The notes under the pieces are model-generated. The model was not told the DNA's origin, made no database searches, and saw only the letters and a program-made list of their open reading frames with translations. From NCBI RefSeq assembly GCF_900016645.1, contig NZ_CDGJ01000066.1: a stretch of DNA of 64,000 nucleotides; one strand, 5' to 3'. The translations under genes were made by a program, and so were the position numbers. The DNA is from Acididesulfobacillus acetoxydans. Lineage in GTDB: Bacteria; Bacillota; Desulfitobacteriia; Desulfitobacteriales; Desulfitobacteriaceae. Positions 23,806-32,767 of the stretch are shown here, piece by piece. Position 1 is the stretch's first letter. Every line of letters begins with the position of its first letter.

Positions 23806-24234
23806 ATGTTTAAAAAGATTCTGGTGCCGACCGACGCGTCCGAATTTTCGCGCCGGGCACTGATGACGGCGCTCGAAATCGCCCGCAAATACGACTCGGA
23901 AATCGAGTTGATGCATGTTACTTACACCCCGCAAGCATACTGGGGATACAGTATTGCCTACGGCATATCGGTGAGTGAGGAGGAACTGAAGCGTAACGGG
24001 GAACTGGCACTGGAAGCCACTTTAACCGGAATCGAGACCGCGCCGGTTAAGGTGACGAAGCTATTGCGGTCCGGGCACCCGGTGACGGCTATTCTGGAGC
24101 AGATCGAGAGCGACCCGGTTGACCTGATTGTCATGGGAAGCCATGGGTATGGTCCGATTGCCGGGTCAGTGCTGGGAAGCGTCAGCCAAAGAATCCTGCA
24201 GCGCGCCAAATGTCCGGTCATGATCGTGAAATAG
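23806..24234 (+). CDS. Universal stress protein (UspA family)
   Basis: 142 residues with KILVPTDASEFSRRALMTALE at the N-terminus and the ATP-binding signature GSHGYGPIAGSVLGSVSQRIL near the C-terminus. This identifies an ATP-binding UspA-type protein. ATG at 23806 follows AAGGTG at 7 bases; an in-frame GTG at 23797 is possible. A terminator follows closely, so this is a monocistronic gene or the end of the M24 unit. Confidence 0.92.
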   Translation: MFKKILVPTDASEFSRRALMTALEIARKYDSEIELMHVTYTPQAYWGYSIAYGISVSEEELKRNGELALEATLTGIETAPVKVTKLLRSGHPVTAILEQIESDPVDLIVMGSHGYGPIAGSVLGSVSQRILQRAKCPVMIVK

Positions 24235-24285
24235 GTTCTCCGGCCTGGCGCACAATCCCTGTTGCGGCCGCGAATATGGTAAAAG

Positions 24286-24317
24286 TCCCTGCCGTGAAGG
24301 CAGGGATTTCCTTTTTG
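24286..24317 (+). terminator. Rho-independent terminator after the UspA gene
   Basis: 8-bp stem (TCCCTGCC/GGCAGGGA) with GTGAA loop and a T-rich tail TTTCCTTTTT. The remaining bases to 24521 contain no recognisable gene. Confidence 0.8.
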
Positions 24318-24521
24318 CATCGCGAAATAAACTGATAATCGGCTGGGCGCGGCATCGAGTTTAACTTATCGGCATCGGGTTTGTGAAGGCGAATTCCTCA
24401 CTGCTGCTGATTCTGATTCTCACTATACCGTGAACCCGAGAGTAAAACGAGGATTGGCGGCGGTCCCCGGAATCTTGAGGATCTGGCGCATAAAGAAGAA
24501 CCGATTCGCGGAGGTGGCGGC

Positions 24522-24875
24522 ATGGGCGGAGAGAAGGAAGTCTGGTTGGGGGAAGAGGAGATTGACAGCCTGCTGCGGGGAAAACTGTTGTGGTCAGATG
24601 TGGTTTCCCGTACGGAAGGAGCGAAGGATGCTCAAAGAATCCGCCGGCTGGGGGAGCCGCTCCGCAGGTTGCGCTCCGGAAGTGGTGCGGACGCGCAGGT
24701 ACCGGTTTACGAACAGCAGGTACCGGTCCACGAACATGTTACCTGTTCGGCGGAGCGTTTTACGGAGGCCGGGTTCCGGGCGGGGGAACCTGCCGCCCGG
24801 AACGTGACCGTCATGCTGGCGGTGGTTGCGGTCTTGACCGTGGGATCCTGGTTGTATTTCGCCTTGCTAATCTGA
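24522..24875 (+). CDS. Hypothetical protein with C-terminal membrane helix
   Basis: 117 residues, not recognised. The first 90 residues are hydrophilic and include a short internal duplication (QVPVYEQ followed by QVPVHEH). The C-terminus is a single hydrophobic helix (NVTVMLAVVAVLTVGSWLYFALLI), suggesting a tail-anchored protein with a cytoplasmic head. GGAGGTGGCGGC directly before the ATG supports translation. It ends 42 bases before the ctsR promoter and is not part of that operon. Confidence 0.6.
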   Translation: MGGEKEVWLGEEEIDSLLRGKLLWSDVVSRTEGAKDAQRIRRLGEPLRRLRSGSGADAQVPVYEQQVPVHEHVTCSAERFTEAGFRAGEPAARNVTVMLAVVAVLTVGSWLYFALLI

Positions 24876-24917
24876 ATTGCCTTTTTTCCGTCGGAGGGAT
24901 ATTCTTTTTGAAAAAGG

Positions 24918-24987
24918 TTGGCAAAATACGAGAAGTTGGGTATGATATACGTAAGGTCAGAGAAGGTCATAAGGTCAAAGAAGGTCA
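24918..24987 (+). promoter_or_regulatory. ctsR operon promoter with double CtsR operator
   Basis: TTGGCA at 24918-24923, 17 bases, TATGAT at 24941-24946. Two CtsR heptamer pairs follow: GGTCAGAGAAGGTCA at 24955-24969 and GGTCAAAGAAGGTCA at 24973-24987, matching the GGTCAAA-N3-GGTCAAA consensus. They cover the transcription start and run to 7 bases before the ctsR ATG, so the last half-site doubles as the only ribosome-binding-like sequence. Strong evidence for autoregulation and heat/protein-stress induction. Confidence 0.92.
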
Positions 24988-24994
24988 TTAACTT

Positions 24995-25465
24995 ATGGGG
25001 AATTTGGCAGATAGGATTGAACAGTATATCAAAGAAGCCATGGCCCGGGCGGAAGAGGGATATGTCGTCCTGCAGCGCGGCATCCTGGCAGAGGCTTTCT
25101 CTTGTGCCCCCTCCCAAATTAACTATGTTTTGGATACACGCTTCACAGTCGAACGGGGTTATTTGGTTGAGAGCCGCCGCGGTGGGGGAGGGTACCTGCG
25201 GATTGTTCGGTTGGAAGTCGCGGCGGACGGGCTTCTCCACGAAGTGATGGGCCAGCTGATAGGGGACTCTGTATCTCTGGAGCGAGCGAACGGTTTACTG
25301 GCACGCCTTTATGATGAGGAGATCCTCACAGCCCGGGAAGCGGCCATTATCAAGAGCATTTTGTCCCGGGAGGCTTTGGGGGGCCGGGGCCCTGAAGAAA
25401 ACGCTCTGCGGGCCCGACTGATGAAAAGGATCATTACGACCCTCTGCCGTGAAGATCTTCAGTGA
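24995..25465 (+). CDS. ctsR: CtsR, class III stress gene repressor
   Basis: 156 residues: a winged helix-turn-helix N-domain (NYVLDTRFTVERGYLVESRRGGGGYLRIVRL, including the glycine-rich wing that reads the operator and acts as thermosensor). A helical dimerisation domain follows (EEILTAREAAIIKSILSREAL). It represses clpC, mcsAB and itself. First gene of ctsR-mcsA-mcsB-clpC(-radA). Confidence 0.97.
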   Translation: MGNLADRIEQYIKEAMARAEEGYVVLQRGILAEAFSCAPSQINYVLDTRFTVERGYLVESRRGGGGYLRIVRLEVAADGLLHEVMGQLIGDSVSLERANGLLARLYDEEILTAREAAIIKSILSREALGGRGPEENALRARLMKRIITTLCREDLQ

Positions 25466-25518
25466 GGGCTGCGAGGGATGAAGAGATGAAGAAGAAAGGA
25501 AGAAAAGGGGGGACAGCC

Positions 25519-26019
25519 ATGCTTTGCCAAAACTGCCATGAGCGTGAAGCGAACGTGCATATTGCCAAAACCGTTAACGGGCAAACTCAGAACCTTTACC
25601 TTTGTGAACAGTGCGCAAAAAAAGTGCAGGGAGCGAATTTTATGTTTCAGCCGGGGCTCATCGTGCCGGATTTCCTCCAGGCCCTTTTTGGCTTCAGTCC
25701 GGAGTCGGCGCCCCAGCAGGAACAAGCTTGTCCGCGCTGCGGAATGACGTTTTCCCAAATAACGCGAGCGGGAAAGTTGGGCTGCAGTGTCTGTTATGAA
25801 GCTTTCGGACCGCAGATCGAGTCCCTTGTCCGGCGTATTCACGGCGGGGGACAACATGTGGGTAAGATTCCGGGGCGGAAAGGAGCGGCCCTCAAAGGCA
25901 AAGTCGAGCTGAAACGGTTAAAGGATGAGTTGCAAGCCTTGGTCAGGCAGGAAAAGTTTGAGGAAGCCGCCATTACACGCGATCGGATCCGTCAGTTGGA
26001 ACAAGGTGCGGGGGGGTGA
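25519..26019 (+). CDS. mcsA: McsA, zinc-finger activator of the McsB arginine kinase
   Basis: 166 residues from the ATG at 25519 (AAAGGGGGG upstream), giving the family N-terminus MLCQNCHEREANVHIAK. Four CxxC motifs (CQNC, CEQC, CPRC, CSVC) form two zinc sites. A UVR domain closes the protein (LKDELQALVRQEKFEEAAITRDRIRQLE). It activates McsB and helps deliver CtsR and damaged proteins to ClpC. The frame is open back to 25462 but homologues start at the chosen ATG. Confidence 0.95.
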   Translation: MLCQNCHEREANVHIAKTVNGQTQNLYLCEQCAKKVQGANFMFQPGLIVPDFLQALFGFSPESAPQQEQACPRCGMTFSQITRAGKLGCSVCYEAFGPQIESLVRRIHGGGQHVGKIPGRKGAALKGKVELKRLKDELQALVRQEKFEEAAITRDRIRQLEQGAGG

Positions 26020-26023
26020 GAAG

Positions 26024-27082
26024 ATGGAACGCAAGGATCTGCTTTTGCGGCGCAGTGCCTGGATGGAGGAAACTGATCGATCGACTGTTGTCCTGAGCAG
26101 CCGGATTCGTTTGGCCCGGAATCTTGAAGATATGCCATTTCCTCACGTCATGTCGGCTGAACTGGCCCAGAAGGTGGAAGAAAAGCTGGTCCGGACCCTG
26201 GAAACAGTGACGGTAGAGGGAGAAAAGCTGACGTATCTGTCGCTTGGCGATTTAACACCGATCGAACGGCAGGTTCTGACGGAAAAGCATTTAATCAGTC
26301 CGGCTTTGGTTAACAGCCCTGCCGGACGGGGAGCGGCGCTGGCTGCGGACCACCGGGTCGCCGTCATGGTCAACGAAGAGGACCACATACGGCTGCAGAC
26401 CCTTCTCCCCGGAAACCAACTGGAAGAGACCTTCCGCTTAGCCGATGCCCTTGACGATGCTCTGGAAGAACACTTGGATTACGCTTATCGGGAGGCGCAA
26501 GGATATTTGACCGCCTGTCCGACCAATGTCGGAACCGGTTTACGGGCTTCCGTGATGGTGCATCTCCCGGCCCTGGCCATGACCAACCGAATTCAGCAAG
26601 TTCTCGGTGCTCTGGCGCCTTTGGGGCTGGCCGTACGGGGATTGTACGGCGAGGGTTCCCAGGCTTTCGGCCATATTTTTCAGCTTTCCAACCAAATCAC
26701 CTTAGGCAAGAGTGAGGCGGACATTCTGGCTCATTTGGGTGCCGTCACCGGGCAAATCGTCGAGCACGAACTTCAGGCCAGAGCGGCTTTGCAGGAACAT
26801 GCCCTGCTGGCTTTGGAGGATAAAGTCTGGCGGGCCAGGGGAACATTGGAAAAGGCGCGGCTTCTGACTTCAGAGGACGCCATGCATCTTCTCTCACATG
26901 ACCGCTTGGGAGTGGATATGGGAATTCTCCCTAAACCGCAAAGAACATTTGCCTCCCTACTGGTCGAATCTCATCCGGGCTGTCTGCAGTATGTTCTGAA
27001 CAAAGAGCTGGATGCGGGTCAGAGGGATGCCGAGCGGGCGAAATTCATCCGGGAGGCTTTTGTGCCTCAAGCCGATTCTTAA
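26024..27082 (+). CDS. mcsB: McsB, protein-arginine kinase
   Basis: 352 residues. Phosphagen-kinase-like catalytic domain: VVLSSRIRLARNLEDMPFPH, then CPTNVGTGLRASVMVHLP and RGLYGEGSQAFGHIFQLSNQ. It phosphorylates arginines on CtsR and on misfolded proteins to mark them for ClpCP. ATG at 26024 lies 4 bases after the mcsA stop with GGGGGGTGAGA upstream. Length equals the usual 350-360 residues. Confidence 0.96.
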   Translation: MERKDLLLRRSAWMEETDRSTVVLSSRIRLARNLEDMPFPHVMSAELAQKVEEKLVRTLETVTVEGEKLTYLSLGDLTPIERQVLTEKHLISPALVNSPAGRGAALAADHRVAVMVNEEDHIRLQTLLPGNQLEETFRLADALDDALEEHLDYAYREAQGYLTACPTNVGTGLRASVMVHLPALAMTNRIQQVLGALAPLGLAVRGLYGEGSQAFGHIFQLSNQITLGKSEADILAHLGAVTGQIVEHELQARAALQEHALLALEDKVWRARGTLEKARLLTSEDAMHLLSHDRLGVDMGILPKPQRTFASLLVESHPGCLQYVLNKELDAGQRDAERAKFIREAFVPQADS

Positions 27083-27099
27083 CAGAAAGGAGCATTATT

Positions 27100-29547
27100 A
27101 TGCAAGGCCATTTTACGGAAAAAGCACAGAAAGTCCTGGGCTTGGCCCAGGATGAAGCGAAACGCATGGGCCATCAAGTCGTGGGTACGGAACACCTCCT
27201 GCTCGGACTTGTGCGTGAGGGGGACGGAATTGCCGCCAAAGCCCTGGTGGCCACAGGGGTGGACTATGAGAAGATCCGTGCGCAGATTGAGCAGCTGGTG
27301 GGTACGGGAGAGCCGCTGTCGGGACAGGTCGCTTTCACGCCGCGGGTGAAGCGGGTTCTGGAGCTTGCCAACGAGGCGGCCCAGCGCCAAGGGGTCAATT
27401 ATGTAGGGACGGAACACCTGCTCTTCGGGCTCATTATGGAAGGCGAAGGAATTGCGGCTCGGGTCCTGGCCAATCTTGGCGTTAATCCGGACAGAATTTG
27501 GAAACAGGTCGTTAACCTTTTGGGGGGCGAGCCGGATGACAACATGATGCAGGGGGCGACGGCCCCGGCCGGACCTTCCGGCAAGAATTCGCCGTACGGG
27601 AACACGCCGACGCTGAACGACTTTGGGCGCGATTTAACGGTCCAAGCTAAAGAAGGACGTTTAGATCCGGTGGTCGGCCGGGAGAAAGAAATCGAACGTG
27701 TCATCCAGGTTTTGAGTCGCCGGACCAAGAACAATCCGGTCTTGATAGGAGATCCGGGAGTGGGGAAAACGGCGATTGCCGAGGGGCTGGCCCAGTTGAT
27801 CGTCCGCAACAAGGTACCCGAGATTCTCAGCAACAAACGAGTGGTTACCCTTGACCTTTCGGCGGTAGTGGCGGGAAGTAAATACCGGGGAGAATTTGAG
27901 GAGCGTCTGAAAAAGGTCATGGAAGAGATTCGGACCGACGGAAACATTATCCTCTTTATCGACGAACTCCATACTTTGATCGGCGCGGGCGCAGCCGAAG
28001 GGGCTATTGACGCCGCCAATATTCTTAAACCGGCCTTGGCCAGGGGCGAGCTTCAGTGCGTGGGAGCCACGACCATGGACGAGTACCGGAAATATATCGA
28101 GAAGGATGCCGCGTTGGAAAGGCGCTTTCAGCCGATTCAAGTGGGAGAGCCGACGATTGAAGAAGGGATTGCTATCCTCAAGGGGTTGAGGGATCGCTAC
28201 GAGGCTCATCACCGGGTGGAGATTACGGACGAGGCCCTGGAAGCGGCGGTGCGCCTCTCCGACCGTTATATTTCCGACCGTTTTCTGCCGGACAAAGCCA
28301 TCGATTTAGTGGATGAGGCGGCTTCCCGTGTTCGCCTTGCCGCTTATGTCGCACCTCCGGACTTAAAAAAGCTGGAAGAAGAGATCGAACGACTGAAAAA
28401 GGAAAAAGAGGCCGCCGTCCTGAGTCAGGAGTTCGAGAAAGCGGCCCAGATTCGGGACCAGGAGCACAAGCTGCGCGAACAGGTGAACGAACAGCGGGCG
28501 AATTGGGAAAGCAAACGGGACGTGGAGAAATCGATGGTTACGGCGGACGATATCGCCCAAATTGTTGCCAGCTGGACGGGTATCCCCGTGAAGAAGCTGG
28601 CCCAGGAAGAAGGCGAACGTCTTCTGCACCTGGAGGAGACATTGCACAAGAGGGTGATCGGGCAGGACGAAGCCGTCGCCGCGGTGGCGCGGGCCGTTCG
28701 CCGGGCCAGGGCAGGGTTAAAAGACCCCCGCCGGCCGATTGGTTCCTTTATTTTCCTGGGGCCCACCGGGGTGGGGAAAACAGAACTGGCGCGGACTTTG
28801 GCCGAAGCGCTTTTTGGCGACGAGGATGCCATGGTGAGGATCGATATGTCCGAATACATGGAGAAACACACCGTATCGCGTTTGGTAGGGGCGCCTCCCG
28901 GTTACATCGGGCACGACGAGGGCGGTCAGCTGACGGACGCCGTGCGGCGTAAGCCTTACAGCGTCATCTTGCTGGATGAAATGGAAAAGGCTCACCCCGA
29001 GGTTTTCAATATCCTGCTTCAGGTTCTTGAGGACGGCAGGTTAACGGATAGCAAGGGAAGGACGGTGGATTTTCGCAATTCCGTCGTCATCATGACTTCC
29101 AACGTGGGCGCAGCTTTCCTGCGCAAAGAGGCCTTGGGTTTTGCCGCTCACCGGGACGAGGCGACCGAGTATAAGAACATGAGCGCGCGGGTTATGGAAG
29201 AACTGAAGCGGACGTTTCGGCCGGAATTTCTCAACCGGGTGGACGAAATCGTGGTCTTTCATTCCCTGCCGGCGGAGGCCCTTCTGCAGGTTGCCGGCAT
29301 ACTCATGCGGGACGTAAACAAGCGGTTGAAGGAACAGGGGTTTGAGCTTAATGTGGAGCAGAGTGCTTTGGAGATCATTGCCAAGGAAGGCAACGACCCA
29401 ACTTTCGGTGCCCGGCCTTTGCGGCGGGCTATCCAGCGCCTGATCGAAGACGAACTGTCAGAGAAGATTTTGGAAGGCGCCTTTAAGGCCGGCGACAAGA
29501 TTGAGGCGAGGGGCGAAGACGGAAAGGTTCGCTTCGCCAAGGTATGA
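27100..29547 (+). CDS. clpC: ClpC, AAA+ unfoldase of the Clp protease
   Basis: 815 residues. N-domain with two repeats (residues 1-145), AAA-1 (GDPGVGKTAI), a UVR-containing middle domain (LKKLEEEIERLKKEKEAAVLS... ), AAA-2 (GPTGVGKTEL), and a C-terminal domain with GARPLRRAIQRLIEDELSEKIL. It unfolds substrates for ClpP. AGAAAGGAGC precedes the ATG. The last 43 bases including the stop are tandemly duplicated just downstream. Confidence 0.98.
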   Translation: MQGHFTEKAQKVLGLAQDEAKRMGHQVVGTEHLLLGLVREGDGIAAKALVATGVDYEKIRAQIEQLVGTGEPLSGQVAFTPRVKRVLELANEAAQRQGVNYVGTEHLLFGLIMEGEGIAARVLANLGVNPDRIWKQVVNLLGGEPDDNMMQGATAPAGPSGKNSPYGNTPTLNDFGRDLTVQAKEGRLDPVVGREKEIERVIQVLSRRTKNNPVLIGDPGVGKTAIAEGLAQLIVRNKVPEILSNKRVVTLDLSAVVAGSKYRGEFEERLKKVMEEIRTDGNIILFIDELHTLIGAGAAEGAIDAANILKPALARGELQCVGATTMDEYRKYIEKDAALERRFQPIQVGEPTIEEGIAILKGLRDRYEAHHRVEITDEALEAAVRLSDRYISDRFLPDKAIDLVDEAASRVRLAAYVAPPDLKKLEEEIERLKKEKEAAVLSQEFEKAAQIRDQEHKLREQVNEQRANWESKRDVEKSMVTADDIAQIVASWTGIPVKKLAQEEGERLLHLEETLHKRVIGQDEAVAAVARAVRRARAGLKDPRRPIGSFIFLGPTGVGKTELARTLAEALFGDEDAMVRIDMSEYMEKHTVSRLVGAPPGYIGHDEGGQLTDAVRRKPYSVILLDEMEKAHPEVFNILLQVLEDGRLTDSKGRTVDFRNSVVIMTSNVGAAFLRKEALGFAAHRDEATEYKNMSARVMEELKRTFRPEFLNRVDEIVVFHSLPAEALLQVAGILMRDVNKRLKEQGFELNVEQSALEIIAKEGNDPTFGARPLRRAIQRLIEDELSEKILEGAFKAGDKIEARGEDGKVRFAKV

Positions 29548-29588
29548 GGCGAGGGGCGAAGACGGAAAGGTTCGCTTCGCCGAGGTAT
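29503..29588 (+). repeat. 43-bp tandem duplication of the clpC 3' end
   Basis: Bases 29503-29545 are repeated immediately as 29546-29588 with one mismatch (CCAAGGTAT versus CCGAGGTAT). The period is not a multiple of three and the second copy lies after the clpC stop, so the protein is not affected. It looks like a recent replication-slippage event. Confidence 0.92.
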
Positions 29589-29628
29589 GCGGCGGGGAGA
29601 TCCGGCCGCCAGCCTCGTATAACGGATG

Positions 29629-29663
29629 AAGGGGAGTTCTCAGCGCAAGAAGTCCCCTTTTTG
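29629..29663 (+). terminator. Terminator after clpC
   Basis: Stem of about 12 bp with one mismatch (AAGGGGAGTTCT paired with AGAAGTCCCCTT, loop of 7) followed by a run of T. It separates clpC from radA. The rest of the gap to 29921 contains no recognisable gene. Confidence 0.75.
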
Positions 29664-29921
29664 TCATCAGGCTTCCATGCCGATACGCGGCACCTGAAAT
29701 GCCCGCGCCGGGATAGCGCCGACACGACAGTCTTCGGTGCGGACTGCCGGACGCAGGCACCGATTCAGGCACAGACGCGTAGTGCAGGCGGCAAAGGAGC
29801 GTTAAGAAGCGCCGGGGGCGATGCGCATGAAGCGATAAGGCTCCGGCGCTTTGGCTCTATAACAGCCCGGGCAGCGCCTGTCGGGTTTTGCGAGGGTGAC
29901 TTTTCGGAAAGGTGTGTTAGT

Positions 29922-31280
29922 GTGAAGACAAAGGGCGTTTTTCGCTGTTCCCGCTGTGGACACGAAAGCCCAAAATGGGTGGGAAAGTGTCCGGGATGCG
30001 ATGCCTGGAACACGCTGGTGCAGAGCGTCCCGCAAGAAAACAACAAGGAGGCCAAGAGCCCGAGAAGGCTGTCGGAGCTCAGCTCAGGCACGAACGAGCG
30101 TATTGTTACACATATGGAAGAGTTCAACCGGGTTTTGGGTGGAGGCATTGTCCGGGATTCGGTGACGATACTCACGGCCAAGCCGGGAGCGGGAAAATCA
30201 ACTTTGCTTCTGCAAGTGGCTGCCGACGCGGCGGCTCAAGGGTACAGGGTTCTCTACGCCTCGGCCGAGGAAAGCGACAGCCAAATCAAAGGCCGGGCGG
30301 ACCGCATTCTCGGGAACAGGCAAGCCGGCAACATATGGGTTCTGGCTGATACCGCCATGGAAAATGTCCTTGATGTCGTCCGGAAGACAGACCCGGACTT
30401 GGTGGTCATAGACAGCATTCAGACTTTTGCGCTGGAAGCTTATAATTCCCGGCCCGGTTCACCGATCCAGACGATGGAATGCGCGAATGAACTGGTTCGG
30501 CTGGCCAAGGGCGGTGAGCGGCCCAGGGCCGTCATTATGGTGGGACAGATGACCAAGGAGGATGAGATCGCCGGACTCAGGGCCTTGGAACACCTGGTGG
30601 ACACCGTGCTCATCCTGACGGGGGAAAGCGGGGAGGAATTGCGGGAAGCGTGGTGTTCCAAGAATAGATTTGGCAGCACGGGTGAAATGGGTTTCTTCTC
30701 CATGACGGAGGAAGGAATGCGCTCCCTTGACAACCCGTCGGAGTTCTTTATGACGGGACGTACGAGGGCAGGGGAGGTTTGCGGCAGCGCACTGACGGTG
30801 ATCAAAGAGGGGACCCGGCCGATCATTGTCGAGATCGAGAGCCTGGTTTCGAATTCTTTCACCCCCTACCCGGCTCGAATCGGGGAGTGTTTGCGCCGTG
30901 ACCAATTGAACACCTTGGTTTCAATTCTCGAGCAAAGGGGCGGGATCGACCTCTATAACAAAAATGTCGTCATCAAGACGACAGGGGGGTTGCTGTTTAG
31001 AGAGCAGGCTGTTAATTTGGCCACCATCATGAGCATCGTTTCTTCTGTCAAAAATATCGCGATTCCCCCTGAGTGCGTGTTCATCGCCGATGTGGGCCTT
31101 ACCGGCGAACTGAAAAAAGTCCCCGCTCTGGAAGGGAGGATCCGGGAACTGGATCGTATGGGTTTCGAACGGGTGTATGTTGCGCGGGACAGTATCAAAC
31201 CCTCTTTAAAATTCGATCGTGTCGAAGTGTTCCCACGGAATACCCTGCGGGAAGTCATAGCCGAAGTTTTCGGAGCCTGA
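29922..31280 (+). CDS. radA: RadA/Sms DNA repair ATPase
   Basis: 452 residues from the GTG at 29922 (MKTKGVFRCSRCGHESPKW). Domains in order: C4 zinc finger (CSRC...CPGC), RecA-like core with Walker A AKPGAGKST, the diagnostic KNRFG motif (SKNRFGSTGEMG), and a C-terminal Lon-protease-like domain (IADVGLTGELKKVPALEGRIRELDRMG). It drives branch migration in recombination. AAAGGTGT lies upstream of the start; the long open frame back to 29544 is in the post-clpC gap and is not protein-like. Confidence 0.96.
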   Translation: MKTKGVFRCSRCGHESPKWVGKCPGCDAWNTLVQSVPQENNKEAKSPRRLSELSSGTNERIVTHMEEFNRVLGGGIVRDSVTILTAKPGAGKSTLLLQVAADAAAQGYRVLYASAEESDSQIKGRADRILGNRQAGNIWVLADTAMENVLDVVRKTDPDLVVIDSIQTFALEAYNSRPGSPIQTMECANELVRLAKGGERPRAVIMVGQMTKEDEIAGLRALEHLVDTVLILTGESGEELREAWCSKNRFGSTGEMGFFSMTEEGMRSLDNPSEFFMTGRTRAGEVCGSALTVIKEGTRPIIVEIESLVSNSFTPYPARIGECLRRDQLNTLVSILEQRGGIDLYNKNVVIKTTGGLLFREQAVNLATIMSIVSSVKNIAIPPECVFIADVGLTGELKKVPALEGRIRELDRMGFERVYVARDSIKPSLKFDRVEVFPRNTLREVIAEVFGA

Positions 31281-31448
31281 GCACGGGCAGACCGTCTGAA
31301 TGTCCCCATGGCTAAAGCCTGGCTAAGCTAAAGCCAGGGGCATGCGGCTATGCCTCTTGGTCAAACCGGGTCCGGGTTCGGGTGATGTCGTGCGAGTTTA
31401 CGTCATATGTCCCGTCAAAAAGGGGTCTTGTTCTTTGTTGGTTTTGGG

Positions 31449-31841
31449 TCACGTCATGTTAAAGATAGTGAGGGTTGAGAGTTTATTGATCTCTCCCTTG
31501 ATGACGTCTTCCAGGGAAATGCCCAGAGTGTTGGCAAGGGCTGCGATATAAAAAAGCTGTTTTCCCAGTTCCGCCTGGATCGTATCGCGGCAGTTGGCGC
31601 AAAGCTCTCCTTGCAGGTTGCTGTCCAGAAGAAGTTTAAGATCGTAAACAGAAGCGTCTTCCGGAAACCGCTTTTTGTGGGCCTCCACGGCCAGGCAGCC
31701 GCAACTGGTGACGGACTTGACGACGGCTCGGTTGACCCGGGCGGACGCTTCCTGTCCTTTGGAGAGGATATCCAAAATACTTTGATGGCGGATGAGAAGG
31801 GACTTAACCGTTTCTTGAAATTGCTCTGTAAGTTGTTCCAT
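31449..31841 (-). CDS. Conserved hypothetical protein with MazG-like C-terminal segment
   Basis: 130 residues. The middle carries a conserved-looking CGC...C...CANC cysteine set (SCGCLAVEAHKKRFPED, GELCANCRDTIQ). The C-terminal part (ELGKQLFYIAALANTLGISLEDVIKGEINKL) resembles the helical MazG nucleotide pyrophosphohydrolase motif, though the acidic metal site is not complete. It could be a metal-binding MazG-like protein; function not assigned. It lies between radA and carD on the opposite strand and has its own promoter. Confidence 0.75.
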   Translation of the reverse strand: MEQLTEQFQETVKSLLIRHQSILDILSKGQEASARVNRAVVKSVTSCGCLAVEAHKKRFPEDASVYDLKLLLDSNLQGELCANCRDTIQAELGKQLFYIAALANTLGISLEDVIKGEINKLSTLTIFNMT

Positions 31842-31894
31842 CGTGTTGAGTCCTCACTCCTTTATTTCCCCACACTGTGCTCGTTTCAGCTTTT

Positions 31895-31924
31895 ATTATA
31901 ACGAGCGTCCCTTACTATTGTCAA
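31895..31924 (-). promoter_or_regulatory. Sigma-A promoter of the MazG-like hypothetical gene
   Basis: On the minus strand TTGACA (31924-31919), 18 bases, TATAAT (31900-31895): a perfect pair of hexamers about 50 bases before the ATG at 31841. Confidence 0.85.
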
Positions 31925-32089
31925 TTTTGACCGCAAGGGGGGCGTGATTATTCAGGGTTTAGTTTACGCGGCCCGGCAACTATTTTCATGTTCTTGCGGT
32001 GACACTTTTGCGGCACCGGGATCCACGCCGCAATAGTCAGGCGGGCTGTGAAAGGTTGTGAAAGGTAAGGTAAAAAAGCGGCATACCCA

Positions 32090-32158
32090 TTGACACTGGC
32101 ATAATATTTGTGATATAATCTAAAATTTTTTGCCTTGCACAGTTCAGTCTGTTATAAT
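32090..32158 (+). promoter_or_regulatory. Tandem sigma-A promoters of carD
   Basis: P1: TTGACA at 32090-32095, 18 bases, TATAAT at 32114-32119. P2: TTGCCT at 32130-32135, 17 bases, TATAAT at 32153-32158. Both point to carD, whose GTG start is at 32203 with a GAGGAGGTGG site. Between these and the divergent promoter (31925-32089) nothing else was recognised. Confidence 0.85.
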
Positions 32159-32202
32159 GATAAGGAAAAGGAACTAAATTAATTATACGAGGAGGTGGTA
32201 GA

Positions 32203-32679
32203 GTGTTTCAAGTTGGCGACAAGGTCGTTTATCCCATGCATGGGGCGGGAGTGATTGAAGCCATTGAAGAACGCGAAGTCCTGGGGGAAATCCGTCAATA
32301 CTATGTCATGCATTTGCCGGTTGGAAATATGAAAGTTCTGGTTCCGCTGAACAATGTCGGCACCCTGGGATTGCGGGGGGTTATTTCCAAAGCCGAAGTC
32401 CAAGGAGTGTTACAGGTATTGAAGGATGAGGCGGTCGTCTCGACCCTAGCCTGGAATCGGCGCTATCGGGCGAATCTTGAAAAGATCCGCAGCGGCAACA
32501 TTCTGGATGTCGCGGAGGTTGTCCGCAGCCTGGCCCAGCGGGAAAAGGACAAGGGACTCTCCACCGGGGAAAAGAAGATGTTTGAAAACGCCTGCCAGAT
32601 CCTGGTGAGTGAACTGGTTTTAGCTGAAGAGAGTGAAGAAATTCAGGTGAGGCAGTGGTTAAGTAAAGTTTTGGCTTAA
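32203..32679 (+). CDS. CarD family RNA polymerase-binding regulator
   Basis: 158 residues. The N-terminal CarD/TRCF-type RNA polymerase interaction domain (MFQVGDKVVYPMHGAGVIEAIEEREVLGEIRQYYVMHLP) and a helical C-terminal DNA-binding region (VVRSLAQREKDKGLSTGEKKMFENACQILVSELVLAEE) are both complete. CarD proteins stabilise open promoter complexes. The order carD - PIN/TRAM protein - ispDF - gltX matches the conserved Firmicutes block following radA. Confidence 0.95.
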   Translation: MFQVGDKVVYPMHGAGVIEAIEEREVLGEIRQYYVMHLPVGNMKVLVPLNNVGTLGLRGVISKAEVQGVLQVLKDEAVVSTLAWNRRYRANLEKIRSGNILDVAEVVRSLAQREKDKGLSTGEKKMFENACQILVSELVLAEESEEIQVRQWLSKVLA

Positions 32680-32767
32680 GGTTTTGGGGTCCCTTGAAAA
32701 ATATGGCTGATCTGAAGTATAATAGGAAGGACTTTTAGCCAAAATAGGGTAAAAGGAGGTGAAATTG

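Noticed and set aside
29544..29921. N-terminal extension of RadA back to the clpC end
   Set aside because: It runs through the clpC 3' duplication and a terminator; homologous RadA proteins start just before the zinc finger, matching the GTG at 29922.
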